Assembly: GCF_001665685.1 (NCBI RefSeq)
Contig: NZ_LZTB01000018.1
Coordinates: 62,001-126,000, forward strand
DNA length: 64,000 bases
Direction: 5' to 3'
Source: Mycobacterium sp. 852013-50091_SCH5140682
GTDB lineage: Bacteria; Actinomycetota; Actinomycetes; Mycobacteriales; Mycobacteriaceae
Below are positions 36,474-45,641 of the stretch, piece after piece; within the stretch, counting starts at the first letter, position 1, and each line of letters begins with the position of its first letter. The translations under genes were made by a program, and so were the position numbers. The notes under the pieces are model-generated. The model worked only from the letters and a program-made list of their open reading frames with translations. It was not told the origin of the DNA and did no database searches.

Positions 36474-36935
36474 ATGACCCCTGATGTGTCCGTCGTCGCG
36501 CTCAGCCGCGACTACTGGTCGGTCGTCGGCCACGGCGCGGCCGCGATCGTGCTCTACACCATCGTGGGGATTGCGCTCATGGTGCTCGGCTTCTTCGTGA
36601 TCGACTGGACCACACCGGGTCCGCTGCGCGCTCTGGTGCAGGCCGGTCGCCCCAACGCGGCGGCGATAACCGCATCCGGGGTCATCTCGATGGCGCTCAT
36701 CGTCGTGCTGGCGATCTACAGCTCATCGGGTGATCTCATCCAGGGCCTCATCACCACGCTCGTGTTCGGTCTGCTGGGCATTGCCGCACAAGCGGTTTCG
36801 GTGCGGCTCATCGAGTTCGCCAAGGGCGTCGACATCGGCCGCGTGCTCGCCGAAGAGAAGTTCACCCCCGAGGTGCTGGTGGTAACGGCCTCCTACCTGG
36901 CGTTCGGTTTGATCGTCGCTGCCGCGATCCTCTAG
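36474..36935 (+). CDS. DUF350 membrane protein
   Basis: A 153-residue membrane protein with four predicted segments (about 21-44, 66-85, 92-113 and 133-153). The DUF350 family occurs with ATP-grasp GSP-like proteins (E. coli YjfL). The ATG at 36474 has GGAAGGAAAA upstream; a GTG at 36450 is in-frame. It is the last gene of the triad and ends in front of a long inverted repeat. Confidence 0.83.
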   Translation: MTPDVSVVALSRDYWSVVGHGAAAIVLYTIVGIALMVLGFFVIDWTTPGPLRALVQAGRPNAAAITASGVISMALIVVLAIYSSSGDLIQGLITTLVFGLLGIAAQAVSVRLIEFAKGVDIGRVLAEEKFTPEVLVVTASYLAFGLIVAAAIL

Positions 36936-36939
36936 TCCT

Positions 36940-37007
36940 CCTCGCGAGCAGTCGCAGAATCGCGTGTTTTGGAGCGTTTGCGTGCGATTCTGTGTCTGCT
37001 CGCGAGG
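36940..37007. repeat. Long inverted repeat between convergent genes (member 1)
   Basis: The arms 36940-36963 and 36984-37007 are 24 nt each and pair at 22 of 24 positions, with a 20-nt loop containing GAGCGTTTGCGT. The arms begin with CCTCGCGAGCAG. It lies between the convergent DUF350 and glycerate kinase genes, so a bidirectional terminator is likely. Two further long inverted repeats of the same style are at 43796 and 53171. Confidence 0.85.
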
Positions 37008-37023
37008 GGAAATGCGAGGGAGC

Positions 37024-38151
37024 TCAGCCCGCGATATCCCGGCACACGGCGGCCGTTGCGCGGGTGAGTGATTGCGGGCCCTCCCGCAGCGCCTGTTCGA
37101 TCGGCGTTGCGGCAGCGGTGATTCCGACGAGACGGTCCACACCGTTGGCGAGCAGCACGTCGGCGTCGGGCGCCACCCGTCCCGCGAAGATCACCACCTT
37201 GGCGCCGGCTCGGACCGCGGCGCGTGCCACCCCGAACGGTGTCTTGCCCAGCATGGTCTGGGCATCGACGCTGCCTTCGCCGGTGAACACCCAGTCGGCG
37301 CCGGCCAGGGCCTGATCCAGCCGCACGGTCTCGGCGATCATCTCGACGCCCGGACGGCATTCGGCGCCGAGAAAATCCATCAGGCCGAAGCCCAGCCCAC
37401 CGGCCGCACCGGCACCGGGCCGCTCGGGATGGGCCTGGCCCAGCGTCGACTCGGTCACCGCGACCAGGCGGCTCAACCCGCGCTCCAGCACCTCGACATC
37501 GGCTGCGGTGGCGCCCTTCTGCGGCCCGAAAACCGCGCTGGCACCGCCAGGACCGAGTAGGGGAGCGGTGACATCGGAGGCGATCCTGATCCGGACCTCG
37601 GCCAGTCGGGGGTCAAGGCCGGCCAGCTCGATGCGCTGCAGCCGGGCCAGTGCGGCGCCGCCGGGTGGCAGGGGCGTGTCGTCCGGGTCGTAGAACACCG
37701 CTCCCAGCGCTGAGAGCATCCCGGTACCGCCGTCGTTGGTCGCCGAGCCGCCGAGCCCGATCAGCAGGTCGGTGGCGCCGTGGTCGAGTGCCGAGGCGAT
37801 GAGCTGCCCGACACCGAAGGTGCCTGCGCGCAGGACGTCGCGATCGGCCGGTGCGATGAGTTCCAGTCCCGACGCGGTGGCCATCTCCACCACCGCGAGG
37901 CCTCGGTCGGCGATGAAGCCGTAGTGCGCCCGCACCGGGCGGCCCAGCGCGTCGCTGACCTCGACTTTGATGCGCTCACCGCCGAGGGCGTCGACAACGG
38001 CGTCGGCGGTGCCCTCGCCGCCGTCGGCCATCGGGACTCCGACGCATTCGGCGTCCGGCCATACCGAGAGCACACCGTCGCGCATCGCGGCGACGGCCTG
38101 CGACGCGGTCATTGACTCCTTGAAGGAGTCCGGGGCGAGGACGATTTTCAT
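37024..38151 (-). CDS. Glycerate kinase
   Basis: A 375-residue glycerate 2-kinase family protein (GlxK/GarK type). It begins MKIVLAPDSFKESMTASQ and contains MADGGEGTADAVV, GLGGSATNDGGTGML and FTGEGSVDAQT, all family signatures. It phosphorylates glycerate with ATP in the cytosol. ATG 38151 is chosen because the family begins with M-K-I-V-x-A-P-D-S-F-K; an upstream in-frame start at 38208 would overlap the MarR gene. Confidence 0.93.
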   Translation of the reverse strand: MKIVLAPDSFKESMTASQAVAAMRDGVLSVWPDAECVGVPMADGGEGTADAVVDALGGERIKVEVSDALGRPVRAHYGFIADRGLAVVEMATASGLELIAPADRDVLRAGTFGVGQLIASALDHGATDLLIGLGGSATNDGGTGMLSALGAVFYDPDDTPLPPGGAALARLQRIELAGLDPRLAEVRIRIASDVTAPLLGPGGASAVFGPQKGATAADVEVLERGLSRLVAVTESTLGQAHPERPGAGAAGGLGFGLMDFLGAECRPGVEMIAETVRLDQALAGADWVFTGEGSVDAQTMLGKTPFGVARAAVRAGAKVVIFAGRVAPDADVLLANGVDRLVGITAAATPIEQALREGPQSLTRATAAVCRDIAG

Positions 38152-38170
38152 TGCGTGAGGATAGTCAGCC

Positions 38171-38590
38171 TCAGTCGACCGCGCGCGCCAGCAGATGCTT
38201 GAGCTCATGCAGTTCGTCGGCGCTGAGATTGGCCAGCGCTGCCACGTCGGCGGCGTGGACGACGGCCTCGGCCTGCTTGAGCAGTGCGGCGCCGTCGGGC
38301 GTCAGCTCGGCGGGCAGGGCGCGCCCGGAGGCCACGCTGGCAGGCCGCCGCACCACGCCGCGTTCCTGAAGCCCGCGCAGCACGTTGTTCATGGCCTGTG
38401 GCGAGACGTTGATGTGCCGGGCGAGCTCGGCGTTGGACTGTCCGGGGGCGGTGGAGAGCACCCGTAGGCAGACGAATTCGGGCAGGGTCAGTCCCAGGGG
38501 CTGCAGCCGCGCGGCCACGATCGGCTGCAGCACCGCGGTCACGCGGTAGATCAGGAAACCGAGCGGCTGGTCGGCGAGGATGTCACCCAT
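38171..38590 (-). CDS. MarR family repressor, Rv2887 orthologue
   Basis: A 139-residue MarR protein. The winged helix-turn-helix is at about 48-95 (NAELARHINVSPQAMNNVLR, then RPASVASGRALPAELT as wing). The whole length resembles M. tuberculosis Rv2887, which lies beside amiC/tsf and represses the methyltransferase Rv0560c; loss of it gives resistance to certain compounds. Here it is divergent to a methyltransferase. Start ATG 38590 is preferred: a -10 TATGAT ends 4 bp before it, so the mRNA would be leaderless. An upstream start at 38614 would lie inside the operators. Confidence 0.92.
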   Translation of the reverse strand: MGDILADQPLGFLIYRVTAVLQPIVAARLQPLGLTLPEFVCLRVLSTAPGQSNAELARHINVSPQAMNNVLRGLQERGVVRRPASVASGRALPAELTPDGAALLKQAEAVVHAADVAALANLSADELHELKHLLARAVD

Positions 38591-38600
38591 GTCAATCATA

Positions 38601-38606
<6 letters not shown>
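38590..38606. promoter_or_regulatory. Operator 1 of the MarR/methyltransferase pair
   Basis: TGTCAAT-CAT-ATTGACA is a perfect 7+3+7 palindrome. It covers the -10 and the first base of the MarR gene and the -35 TTGACA (38601-38606) of the methyltransferase. Binding here would block both promoters. Confidence 0.85.
38595..38600 (-). promoter_or_regulatory. -10 element of the MarR gene
   Basis: On the minus strand this reads TATGAT, a near-consensus -10. The predicted transcription start coincides with the ATG at 38590, indicating leaderless translation. No ribosome site is present. Confidence 0.6.
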
Positions 38607-39325
<719 letters not shown>

Positions 39326-39484
39326 CACCGGCCGGCCGGCGACACACCCGGACATCTCCCCGTCGCTCCGCTCGCCCCGGATCTGACCCGGACTTCGCTC
39401 GCAGCCCTCGATAAGGCAGGATGGGTTTGCCGTCCTGGGGTATCCCCGGATGGCTCTCTAATGCGAGGAGTGCCGAGGAAACCG

Positions 39485-40234
39485 ATGGCGGATCCGAATG
39501 TCGCCGGCCAGGCCGCAGCACCTATTCGCCCCCTCTATACGCGGGTTCTGCTGAAGCTCGGCGGTGAGATGTTCGGCGGGGGCCAGGTCGGCCTCGACCC
39601 CGACGTCGTGCACCAGGTGGCCCGCCAGATCGCCGAGATCGTTCGTGCCGGCGCCCAGGTCGCCGTCGTTATCGGCGGGGGCAACTTCTTCCGTGGCGCC
39701 CAGCTGCAACAGCGCGGCATGGAGCGCACCCGTTCGGACTACATGGGCATGCTCGGCACCGTGATGAACAGCCTTGCCCTGCAGGACTTCCTGGAGAAGG
39801 AAGGCATCGACACCCGCGTGCAGACGGCCATCACCATGGGCCAGGTCGCCGAACCCTACATCCCGCTGCGCGCCGTGCGGCACCTGGAGAAGGGCCGCGT
39901 GGTCATCTTCGGCGCCGGCATGGGCCTGCCGTACTTCTCGACCGACACGACGGCCGCCCAGCGCGCGCTGGAGATCGGGGCCGAGGTGGTGCTGATGGCC
40001 AAGGCGGTCGACGGCGTCTACACCGACGACCCGCGCACCAACCCGGACGCCGAGCTGATCACCGCCATCAGCCACCGTGAGGTCATCGACCGTGGGCTCA
40101 AAGTGGCCGATGCGACAGCATTCAGCCTATGCATGGACAACCGCATGCCGATTCTCGTGTTCAACCTCCTCACCGACGGCAATATCGCTCGTGCGGTGGC
40201 GGGTGAGAAGATCGGAACACTGGTCACCACCTGA
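39485..40234 (+). CDS. pyrH: Uridylate kinase (UMP kinase)
   Basis: A 249-residue amino-acid-kinase-fold enzyme that converts UMP and ATP to [32 protein letters not shown], and the [20 protein letters not shown] stretch are diagnostic. ATG 39485 follows GAGGAAA; an in-frame ATG at 39461 would add an eight-residue extension. It begins the pyrH-frr-cdsA operon. Confidence 0.96.
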   Translation: MADPNVAGQAAAPIRPLYTRVLLKLGGEMFGGGQVGLDPDVVHQVARQIAEIVRAGAQVAVVIGGGNFFRGAQLQQRGMERTRSDYMGMLGTVMNSLALQDFLEKEGIDTRVQTAITMGQVAEPYIPLRAVRHLEKGRVVIFGAGMGLPYFSTDTTAAQRALEIGAEVVLMAKAVDGVYTDDPRTNPDAELITAISHREVIDRGLKVADATAFSLCMDNRMPILVFNLLTDGNIARAVAGEKIGTLVTT

Positions 40235-40263
40235 CAGGTGCGACAGCGACGGGAGAACCCAAA

Positions 40264-40821
40264 GTGATCGACGAGACTCTCTTCGACGCCGAAGAGAAGA
40301 TGGAAAAGGCCGTGACGGTCGCGCGCGACGATCTCGCGTCGATCCGTACCGGGCGCGCCAACCCTGGCATGTTCTCCCGGATCAACATCGACTACTACGG
40401 CTCGATGACACCGATCACCCAGCTGTCGAGCATCAACGTGCCCGAGGCGCGACTGGTGGTCATCAAGCCGTATGAGGCTTCGCAGCTCAAGCCCATCGAG
40501 GACGCGATCCGCAACTCCGACCTGGGCGTCAACCCCAGCAACGACGGCAGCGTCATCCGCATCTCGATTCCGCAGCTGACCGAGGAGCGCCGTCGCGACC
40601 TGGTGAAACAGGCCAAGAGCAAGGGCGAGGATGCCAAGGTGTCGGTGCGCAACATCCGCCGTAAGGCGATGGAAGAGCTCAGCCGCATCAAGAAGGACGG
40701 CGAGGCAGGCGAGGACGAGGTCGGACGCGCCGAGAAGGACCTCGACAAGTCCACCCACACCTACACCGCCCAGATCGACGAACTGGTCAAGCACAAAGAA
40801 GGCGAACTGCTGGAGGTCTAG
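40264..40821 (+). CDS. frr: Ribosome recycling factor
   Basis: A 185-residue RRF. The stretches [35 protein letters not shown] and [15 protein letters not shown] are diagnostic. With EF-G it splits post-termination ribosomes. GTG start at 40264. It lies 29 bp after pyrH and touches cdsA (TAGTG overlap of 1 bp). Confidence 0.97.
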   Translation: MIDETLFDAEEKMEKAVTVARDDLASIRTGRANPGMFSRINIDYYGSMTPITQLSSINVPEARLVVIKPYEASQLKPIEDAIRNSDLGVNPSNDGSVIRISIPQLTEERRRDLVKQAKSKGEDAKVSVRNIRRKAMEELSRIKKDGEAGEDEVGRAEKDLDKSTHTYTAQIDELVKHKEGELLEV

Positions 40822-41711
40822 TGACCGATCAGCAGGCGGGTTCCGTGGCAAACACACCGGCTCCAGAGCCGACGAACGAGGCCGTGAAGAAGACGGGGCG
40901 TGCCGGGCGTAACTTGCCGGCAGCGATCGCCGTCGGCGTCGGCCTCGGCGGTTCCGTCATCGCCATACTGCTGTTCGCCCCCAAGGTCTGGGTCGGCGTC
41001 GTGGCCGCGGCGATGGCGGTGGCCACCCACGAGGTGGTCCGGCGACTGCGGGAGGGCGGCTACTCGGTCCCCGTCGTGCCGCTGCTCATCGGCGGGCAAG
41101 CCATCGTCTGGCTGACCTGGCCGTTCGGCGCGGCCGGCGCGCTGGGCGGATTCGGCGGCACGGTGGTGCTGTGCCTCATCTGGCGGCTGCTGTCCGGCGG
41201 CCTGTCCGCAGCACCGGCCAACTACACGCGCGACGTCTCGGTGACCATCTTCCTGGCCGCCTGGATGCCGCTGTTCGGCGCGTTCGGCGTGCTGCTGATC
41301 TACCCGCCCGACGGCGCGGGCCGAGTCTTCTGCCTGATGCTGGGTGTGGTGGCCTCCGATGTCGGCGGCTACACCGCTGGAGTGCTGTTCGGTAAGCACC
41401 CGATGGTGCCTGCGATCAGCCCGAAGAAGTCCTGGGAAGGGCTCGCCGGCTCGCTTGTGCTCGGCATCGTCGTCTCGGTGCTGGCCGTGCGGTTCCTGCT
41501 GGACAAACCCGCCTGGGTGGGTGTGCCGCTCGGCATCATGCTGGTCATCACCGGCACCCTCGGCGATTTGGTGGAATCCCAGGTCAAACGCGACCTCGGC
41601 ATCAAGGACATGGGCACCCTGCTGCCCGGCCACGGCGGCTTGATGGACCGCATCGACTCGGTGCTGCCCTCAGCCGTCGCCACCTGGATCGTGCTGACGC
41701 TGCTCGCCTGA
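40821..41711 (+). CDS. cdsA: Phosphatidate cytidylyltransferase
   Basis: A 296-residue membrane enzyme making CDP-diacylglycerol from CTP and phosphatidate. A charged N-terminus of about 30 residues is followed by about eight membrane segments. The CDS signature at the C-terminus is complete (GDLVESQVKRDLGIKDMG, then GGLMDRIDS). GTG start overlaps the frr stop. Its last 42 bp overlap the convergent EamA-type transporter gene. Confidence 0.95.
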   Translation: MTDQQAGSVANTPAPEPTNEAVKKTGRAGRNLPAAIAVGVGLGGSVIAILLFAPKVWVGVVAAAMAVATHEVVRRLREGGYSVPVVPLLIGGQAIVWLTWPFGAAGALGGFGGTVVLCLIWRLLSGGLSAAPANYTRDVSVTIFLAAWMPLFGAFGVLLIYPPDGAGRVFCLMLGVVASDVGGYTAGVLFGKHPMVPAISPKKSWEGLAGSLVLGIVVSVLAVRFLLDKPAWVGVPLGIMLVITGTLGDLVESQVKRDLGIKDMGTLLPGHGGLMDRIDSVLPSAVATWIVLTLLA

Positions 41712-42611
41712 ATCCCCGGTCGCTGCGCTCCTGCCCGCCGAACCTGACACGTTCAGCCAACACGCGACCGCTCCGACCGCCAGGCCCGCCACGATCCCGA
41801 CATCGGGACGTTGCCCGAGCATCACCCAGGACAGCAGTCCCGCGACCGCGGGGATCACGCTGAACAGCATCGCCACCGCGGCCGCGCCGTGGTCGTTGAC
41901 GGCCCGCACGTAGATCGTCATCCCCAGCAGCGCGTTCGAGACCACCACCGCGGCCACCGCCCCCGCGGCTTTCCACGGATCGGTCACGGTGAACGGCAGC
42001 GTCGCCGCGAGCAATGCCACCGGCACCACGCACACCACGTTCTGCAGCGCCGCGGTGGCCCGAAAGTCCACGCCCGAGCAGAACCGTTGCTGATACACAC
42101 CGCCTGCGGCCACCGACAGCAGTGACACGAGCAGCAGAAGCACGACCGGGTCGACGCCGCCGACCATCACCAGTCGGCCGGCACACGCGAGCAGCACCGC
42201 CAGCACACCCAGCGTGAGCGCTCCCACGCGCCGCCACGTCAGTCCTTCACCCAGGAACGCCGCCGCCAGCAGTGCCGTGACGACCGGATTCATCGAGATG
42301 ATCACCGCGCCCAGCACCGCGGGGGCCCCGTGCAGCAGCGCCAGATACAAGCAGCCGAACAACACGCCCTGCGCCAGCAAGCCGCTGATCAGGACATGCA
42401 CGAGCGTGCGTCCTGTGGGCCAGCTCACCCGTGCCGCCACCGCCCAACCGCTCAGGATCGCGCCGGCCACGCCGAACCGGAACACCAGCACCGCCATCGG
42501 CGACATGGCCGAAACCGCAAGTGCCCCAATCGGATAGCCCAGCGCGTAGAAGAACGTGAGGGTGGACGCGGTCCGCAACGGCATGGGGTTGGTCGCGCTC
42601 GCTGTGGCCAT
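41670..42611 (-). CDS. EamA/DMT family transporter
   Basis: A 313-residue protein from ATG 42611 with ten predicted membrane segments in two EamA repeats. The second has VYQQRFCSGVDFRATAALQN at the start. DMT carriers export amino acids, nucleobases or drugs; the substrate here is unknown. The upstream in-frame reading to 42749 lacks membrane character and would overlap rlmN. It is divergent from rlmN and overlaps the cdsA end. Confidence 0.87.
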   Translation of the reverse strand: MATASATNPMPLRTASTLTFFYALGYPIGALAVSAMSPMAVLVFRFGVAGAILSGWAVAARVSWPTGRTLVHVLISGLLAQGVLFGCLYLALLHGAPAVLGAVIISMNPVVTALLAAAFLGEGLTWRRVGALTLGVLAVLLACAGRLVMVGGVDPVVLLLLVSLLSVAAGGVYQQRFCSGVDFRATAALQNVVCVVPVALLAATLPFTVTDPWKAAGAVAAVVVSNALLGMTIYVRAVNDHGAAAVAMLFSVIPAVAGLLSWVMLGQRPDVGIVAGLAVGAVACWLNVSGSAGRSAATGDSGEQRQHDPGGDG

Positions 42612-42689
42612 ACCGCCATGGTGCTGACGCACTGCGGTGCTCGTCCAATCAATTTCAGCCACGTTGGGATGAGATACTGACAAAGAATC

Positions 42690-43787
42690 ATGACCGGATC
42701 CCTGCCCCTTGTCTTCGACCCGCCGCGACGCGCCATGCCGCCGCGGCATCTCGCCGACCTCGACGAGGAGGGCCGCGCCGCCGCCGTCGCCGAGCTGGGG
42801 CTGCCGAAATTCCGGGCAAAACAGCTGGCCAACCAGTATTACGGGCGGCTCATCGCCGACCCGCAGAAGATGACCGACCTGCCTGCCGCCGTGCGCGATC
42901 AGGTCGCCGAGGCGTTGTTCCCGACCCTCATCGACCCGGTGAAGCAGATCCAGTGCGATGCCGGCGAGACGCGTAAGACGCTGTGGCGCGCGGGCGACGG
43001 GACGACGTTCGAGTCGGTGCTGATGCGGTATCCGCAGCGCAACACCGTGTGCATCTCGTCACAGGCGGGTTGCGGCATGGCTTGCCCGTTCTGCGCGACG
43101 GGGCAGGGTGGCCTCAAGCGCAACCTGTCGACCGCCGAGATCCTCGAACAGGTGCGTGCCGCGTCGTCGGCCATGCGTGAGGAGCATGACGGCCGGCTGT
43201 CGAACATCGTCTTCATGGGCATGGGCGAGCCGCTGGCCAACTACAACAGGGTGCTGGCCGCGGTTCGCCGCATCATCGCCCCGCCGCCGAACGGTTTCGG
43301 GATCAGTGCGCGGTCGGTGACCGTGTCGACGGTGGGACTGGCGCCTGCCATTCGCAAGCTGGCCGACGAGCGCCTCGGCGTCACGCTCGCGCTGTCCCTG
43401 CACACCCCGGACGACGAACTGCGCGACACCCTGGTACCGGTGAACAACCGCTGGAAGGTCGACGAAGTCCTCGACGCCGCACGCTATTACGCCGATGTCA
43501 CCGGCCGCCGGGTGTCCGTCGAGTACGCGCTGATCCGCGATATCAACGACCAGCCTTGGCGCGCAGACCTTTTGGGCAAGAAGCTGCACAGCAAGCTGGG
43601 TCCGCTGGTGCATGTGAACCTCATCCCGCTCAATCCGACACCGGGCAGCAAGTGGGACGCCAGTCCCAAACCGGTCGAGCGGGAGTTCGTCAAACGTGTT
43701 CAGGCCAAGGGCGTCTCGTGCACGGTGCGCGATACCCGCGGCCGGGAGATCGCGGCCGCCTGCGGGCAGTTGGCGGCCGAAGGCTGA
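42690..43787 (+). CDS. rlmN: 23S rRNA (adenine2503-C2)/tRNA(adenine37-C2)-methyltransferase
   Basis: A 365-residue radical-SAM enzyme. The CxxxCxxC cluster motif is Cys128, Cys132, Cys135 in [21 protein letters not shown] and the late Cys in [11 protein letters not shown], which carries the methyl group, are present. It methylates A2503 of 23S rRNA. In M. tuberculosis the orthologue is at the same place (Rv2880c/Rv2879c). It is complete here. Confidence 0.96.
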   Translation: MTGSLPLVFDPPRRAMPPRHLADLDEEGRAAAVAELGLPKFRAKQLANQYYGRLIADPQKMTDLPAAVRDQVAEALFPTLIDPVKQIQCDAGETRKTLWRAGDGTTFESVLMRYPQRNTVCISSQAGCGMACPFCATGQGGLKRNLSTAEILEQVRAASSAMREEHDGRLSNIVFMGMGEPLANYNRVLAAVRRIIAPPPNGFGISARSVTVSTVGLAPAIRKLADERLGVTLALSLHTPDDELRDTLVPVNNRWKVDEVLDAARYYADVTGRRVSVEYALIRDINDQPWRADLLGKKLHSKLGPLVHVNLIPLNPTPGSKWDASPKPVEREFVKRVQAKGVSCTVRDTRGREIAAACGQLAAEG

Positions 43788-43795
43788 CCCATCCC

Positions 43796-43858
43796 CGCCG
43801 AGACTACGGTTTATCGTGCGATTTCGGCGTTTTTGCGCCACAAACCGTAGTGTCGGCG
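43796..43858. repeat. Long inverted repeat between convergent genes (member 2)
   Basis: Arms of 19 nt (43796-43814 and 43840-43858) with two mismatches, holding the perfect core ACTACGGTTT / AAACCGTAGT. The loop contains GGCGTTTTTGCG. It lies between rlmN and the convergent TetR gene, so it should end transcription in both directions. Confidence 0.85.
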
Positions 43859-43868
43859 TTGAGGCGGG

Positions 43869-44420
43869 CTAGGTCCCGTCGGCCTGTTTGATCCCGACAG
43901 CGTGCCGCAACTGCGCGAGGAACTGATCGCCGTCGTCACTGCGCACGATGTAGTGCGAGACCGCCACCCGGATCGCCGTCGCGGCCTTCACCGCGGCGTT
44001 CGGGCCGGACAGTAGCCGCTGCAGGCGTGACCGCATCACCGGGATGATGTGCGCGAGCTGCGCGATGACCACCTCGGGTTCGATGTCCACCAGTCGCACC
44101 CCCGAATAGGACTGCTGGTAGGAGACGATGAATCGCAAAGCGGCATCCAGCTTTTCGGTTCCGCGCAGCCCGGCCGTCGCACGACCGATGCCGGAGTCGA
44201 ACATCTCACGCTCGAATTGGCCGAAGGCCTCCAGCAATTCCTGTTTGTCGGCAAACCACCGGTAGAGCGTCGGACGGGAAACCCCGGCCTGCAGAGCTAC
44301 CTCGGACAGGCTCAGCTTGGTCTGGCCGCTGCGGGCGAGCACCTCGGCGGTCGCCACCAGGATCCGGTGACGCGTCGATGTGTCCTCGACGTCCCGCTGA
44401 GCGGGTACTGGTTCATTCAC
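43869..44420 (-). CDS. TetR/AcrR family regulator linked to the phosphotransferase
   Basis: A 183-residue TetR protein from GTG 44420, with GAGG upstream. The helix-turn-helix is at about 34-55 (LSEVALQAGVSRPTLYRWFA). It lies 43 bp after a phosphotransferase gene on the same strand, in front of which lies the dyad TTTACA-N14-TGTAAA. It is the natural candidate for binding that dyad, and perhaps the related sites before the P450 genes. The reading upstream of 44420 has no family similarity. Confidence 0.85.
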   Translation of the reverse strand: MNEPVPAQRDVEDTSTRHRILVATAEVLARSGQTKLSLSEVALQAGVSRPTLYRWFADKQELLEAFGQFEREMFDSGIGRATAGLRGTEKLDAALRFIVSYQQSYSGVRLVDIEPEVVIAQLAHIIPVMRSRLQRLLSGPNAAVKAATAIRVAVSHYIVRSDDGDQFLAQLRHAVGIKQADGT

Positions 44421-44463
44421 TTCCAAGCCTCGGTCGACGATGGTTTCCCAAATGGTAGGGCCA

Positions 44464-45579
44464 TCACAGCAATTTCTTGAGTAATGCCACAGTATCCAGA
44501 TCAGCAAGCGCCGCCACCGCACGCCGCGTGCCCTCCAGCGCAATGTCCTCGGTCTGCATCCCGCCCACGCCCGCGGTGATCACCGCCGCGGTGTAGGCGT
44601 AGAGCGCACCCATCCGGTAGCGCTCCCACAGCTCGTCGGCGTCCAGTGCGGGCCCGCCCGCCGCAGCCAGGGCATGGCGGTACCGGTCGAGCAGATCGCG
44701 TTCGGCGGCCTGCCGCTCGCCGGTGGCCATGCTGGTGATGAGGGTGTAGGCGAGTTCGCGCCCCGGATGACCGCGACGCACCGCCTGCCAGTCCAGCAGG
44801 CCCGCCGCGCCGTCGCGAAAATAGACGTTGCCCGGGTGCGCATCGCCGTGGGTGACGGTGTGCGGTGGCCGGTCGAGCAGCCGGGCCGCCGCGCGGTAGT
44901 GCTCGTCGACGAATCGGCCTTGTGCCACGCCGATGTCGGTGCGTTCGGCGAGCTTGCGGCTGGAGAGCTTGAGCAGCGGGCCGGTCAGCAGAGACGTGTG
45001 GTCGCCGGAGGCCGAGTAGGCCCACGTGGGCAACCGGCCCCAGAACGTCGCGTGCAAGCGGGCCAGCAGTTCCACGACCAACCCGGCCTGCTGCTCGTCG
45101 AGCGGATGCAAGGTGTCGGGGAACTCGCACGGCCCTGCGGCGAGATCCTCGAGAACCAGGACGAATCGGCCGGTCAGCGGGTCGAATCCGGACGCGTGGC
45201 ACCGCGGGACCCCGGTCAGGCCTGCAGACAATTGGTCGTAGAACCGCACCTCGGTGTGCGCGAGCCTGCCGAGCTCACCCATCAGCCGGGTCGCCGCGGT
45301 CTCGGCAGGCATCTTGACGAACACCGACTCGGGAACGTCGTCGCCGGTGAGGGCCAGGCGTGCACGTGACGAGGTGCCGGCATCGCCGCCGAGTACCGAA
45401 ACGGTGGTGACGGTACGGCCGAGCAGGCGTGACAAGTACGCCGCGTCGAGGTCGGCGATCCGGCGGGGCAGCGCGCGGACGTGCCCGATGGTGCCGTCGG
45501 TGGCGATACGTTGCACCCCGTGCCCGAGATGGGTCGCCAGGCCGACGGCGGGGGCGAGGCGACGGACCTGGGTGAGCAT
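44464..45579 (-). CDS. APH-type phosphotransferase family protein
   Basis: A 371-residue kinase-fold protein. The catalytic loop is HGDAHPGNVYF, and LLDWQAVRRGHPGRELAY is the metal-binding DxD-like segment. The N-lobe nucleotide site includes SRARLAL..VFVKMP. It belongs to the aminoglycoside phosphotransferase/ecdysteroid-kinase-like group, which phosphorylates hydroxyls on varied small molecules. Its partner is a TetR gene and its promoter has the TTTACA dyad, so it may belong with the oxidative cluster downstream. Confidence 0.85.
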   Translation of the reverse strand: MLTQVRRLAPAVGLATHLGHGVQRIATDGTIGHVRALPRRIADLDAAYLSRLLGRTVTTVSVLGGDAGTSSRARLALTGDDVPESVFVKMPAETAATRLMGELGRLAHTEVRFYDQLSAGLTGVPRCHASGFDPLTGRFVLVLEDLAAGPCEFPDTLHPLDEQQAGLVVELLARLHATFWGRLPTWAYSASGDHTSLLTGPLLKLSSRKLAERTDIGVAQGRFVDEHYRAAARLLDRPPHTVTHGDAHPGNVYFRDGAAGLLDWQAVRRGHPGRELAYTLITSMATGERQAAERDLLDRYRHALAAAGGPALDADELWERYRMGALYAYTAAVITAGVGGMQTEDIALEGTRRAVAALADLDTVALLKKLL

Positions 45580-45587
45580 TCGCCAAG

Positions 45588-45613
45588 TTTACAAATAATG
45601 GATCTATTGTAAA
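45588..45613. promoter_or_regulatory. Perfect dyad TTTACA-N14-TGTAAA (site D)
   Basis: Half-sites at 45588-45593 and 45608-45613. The dyad lies 9 bp before the start of the phosphotransferase gene. Three more sites in this window keep TTTACA-N14-TGT with exactly the same spacing. Likely operator of the co-transcribed TetR. Confidence 0.75.
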
Positions 45614-45641
45614 TAGCTTTCGAAAAGCTCGCTCATCGGCA

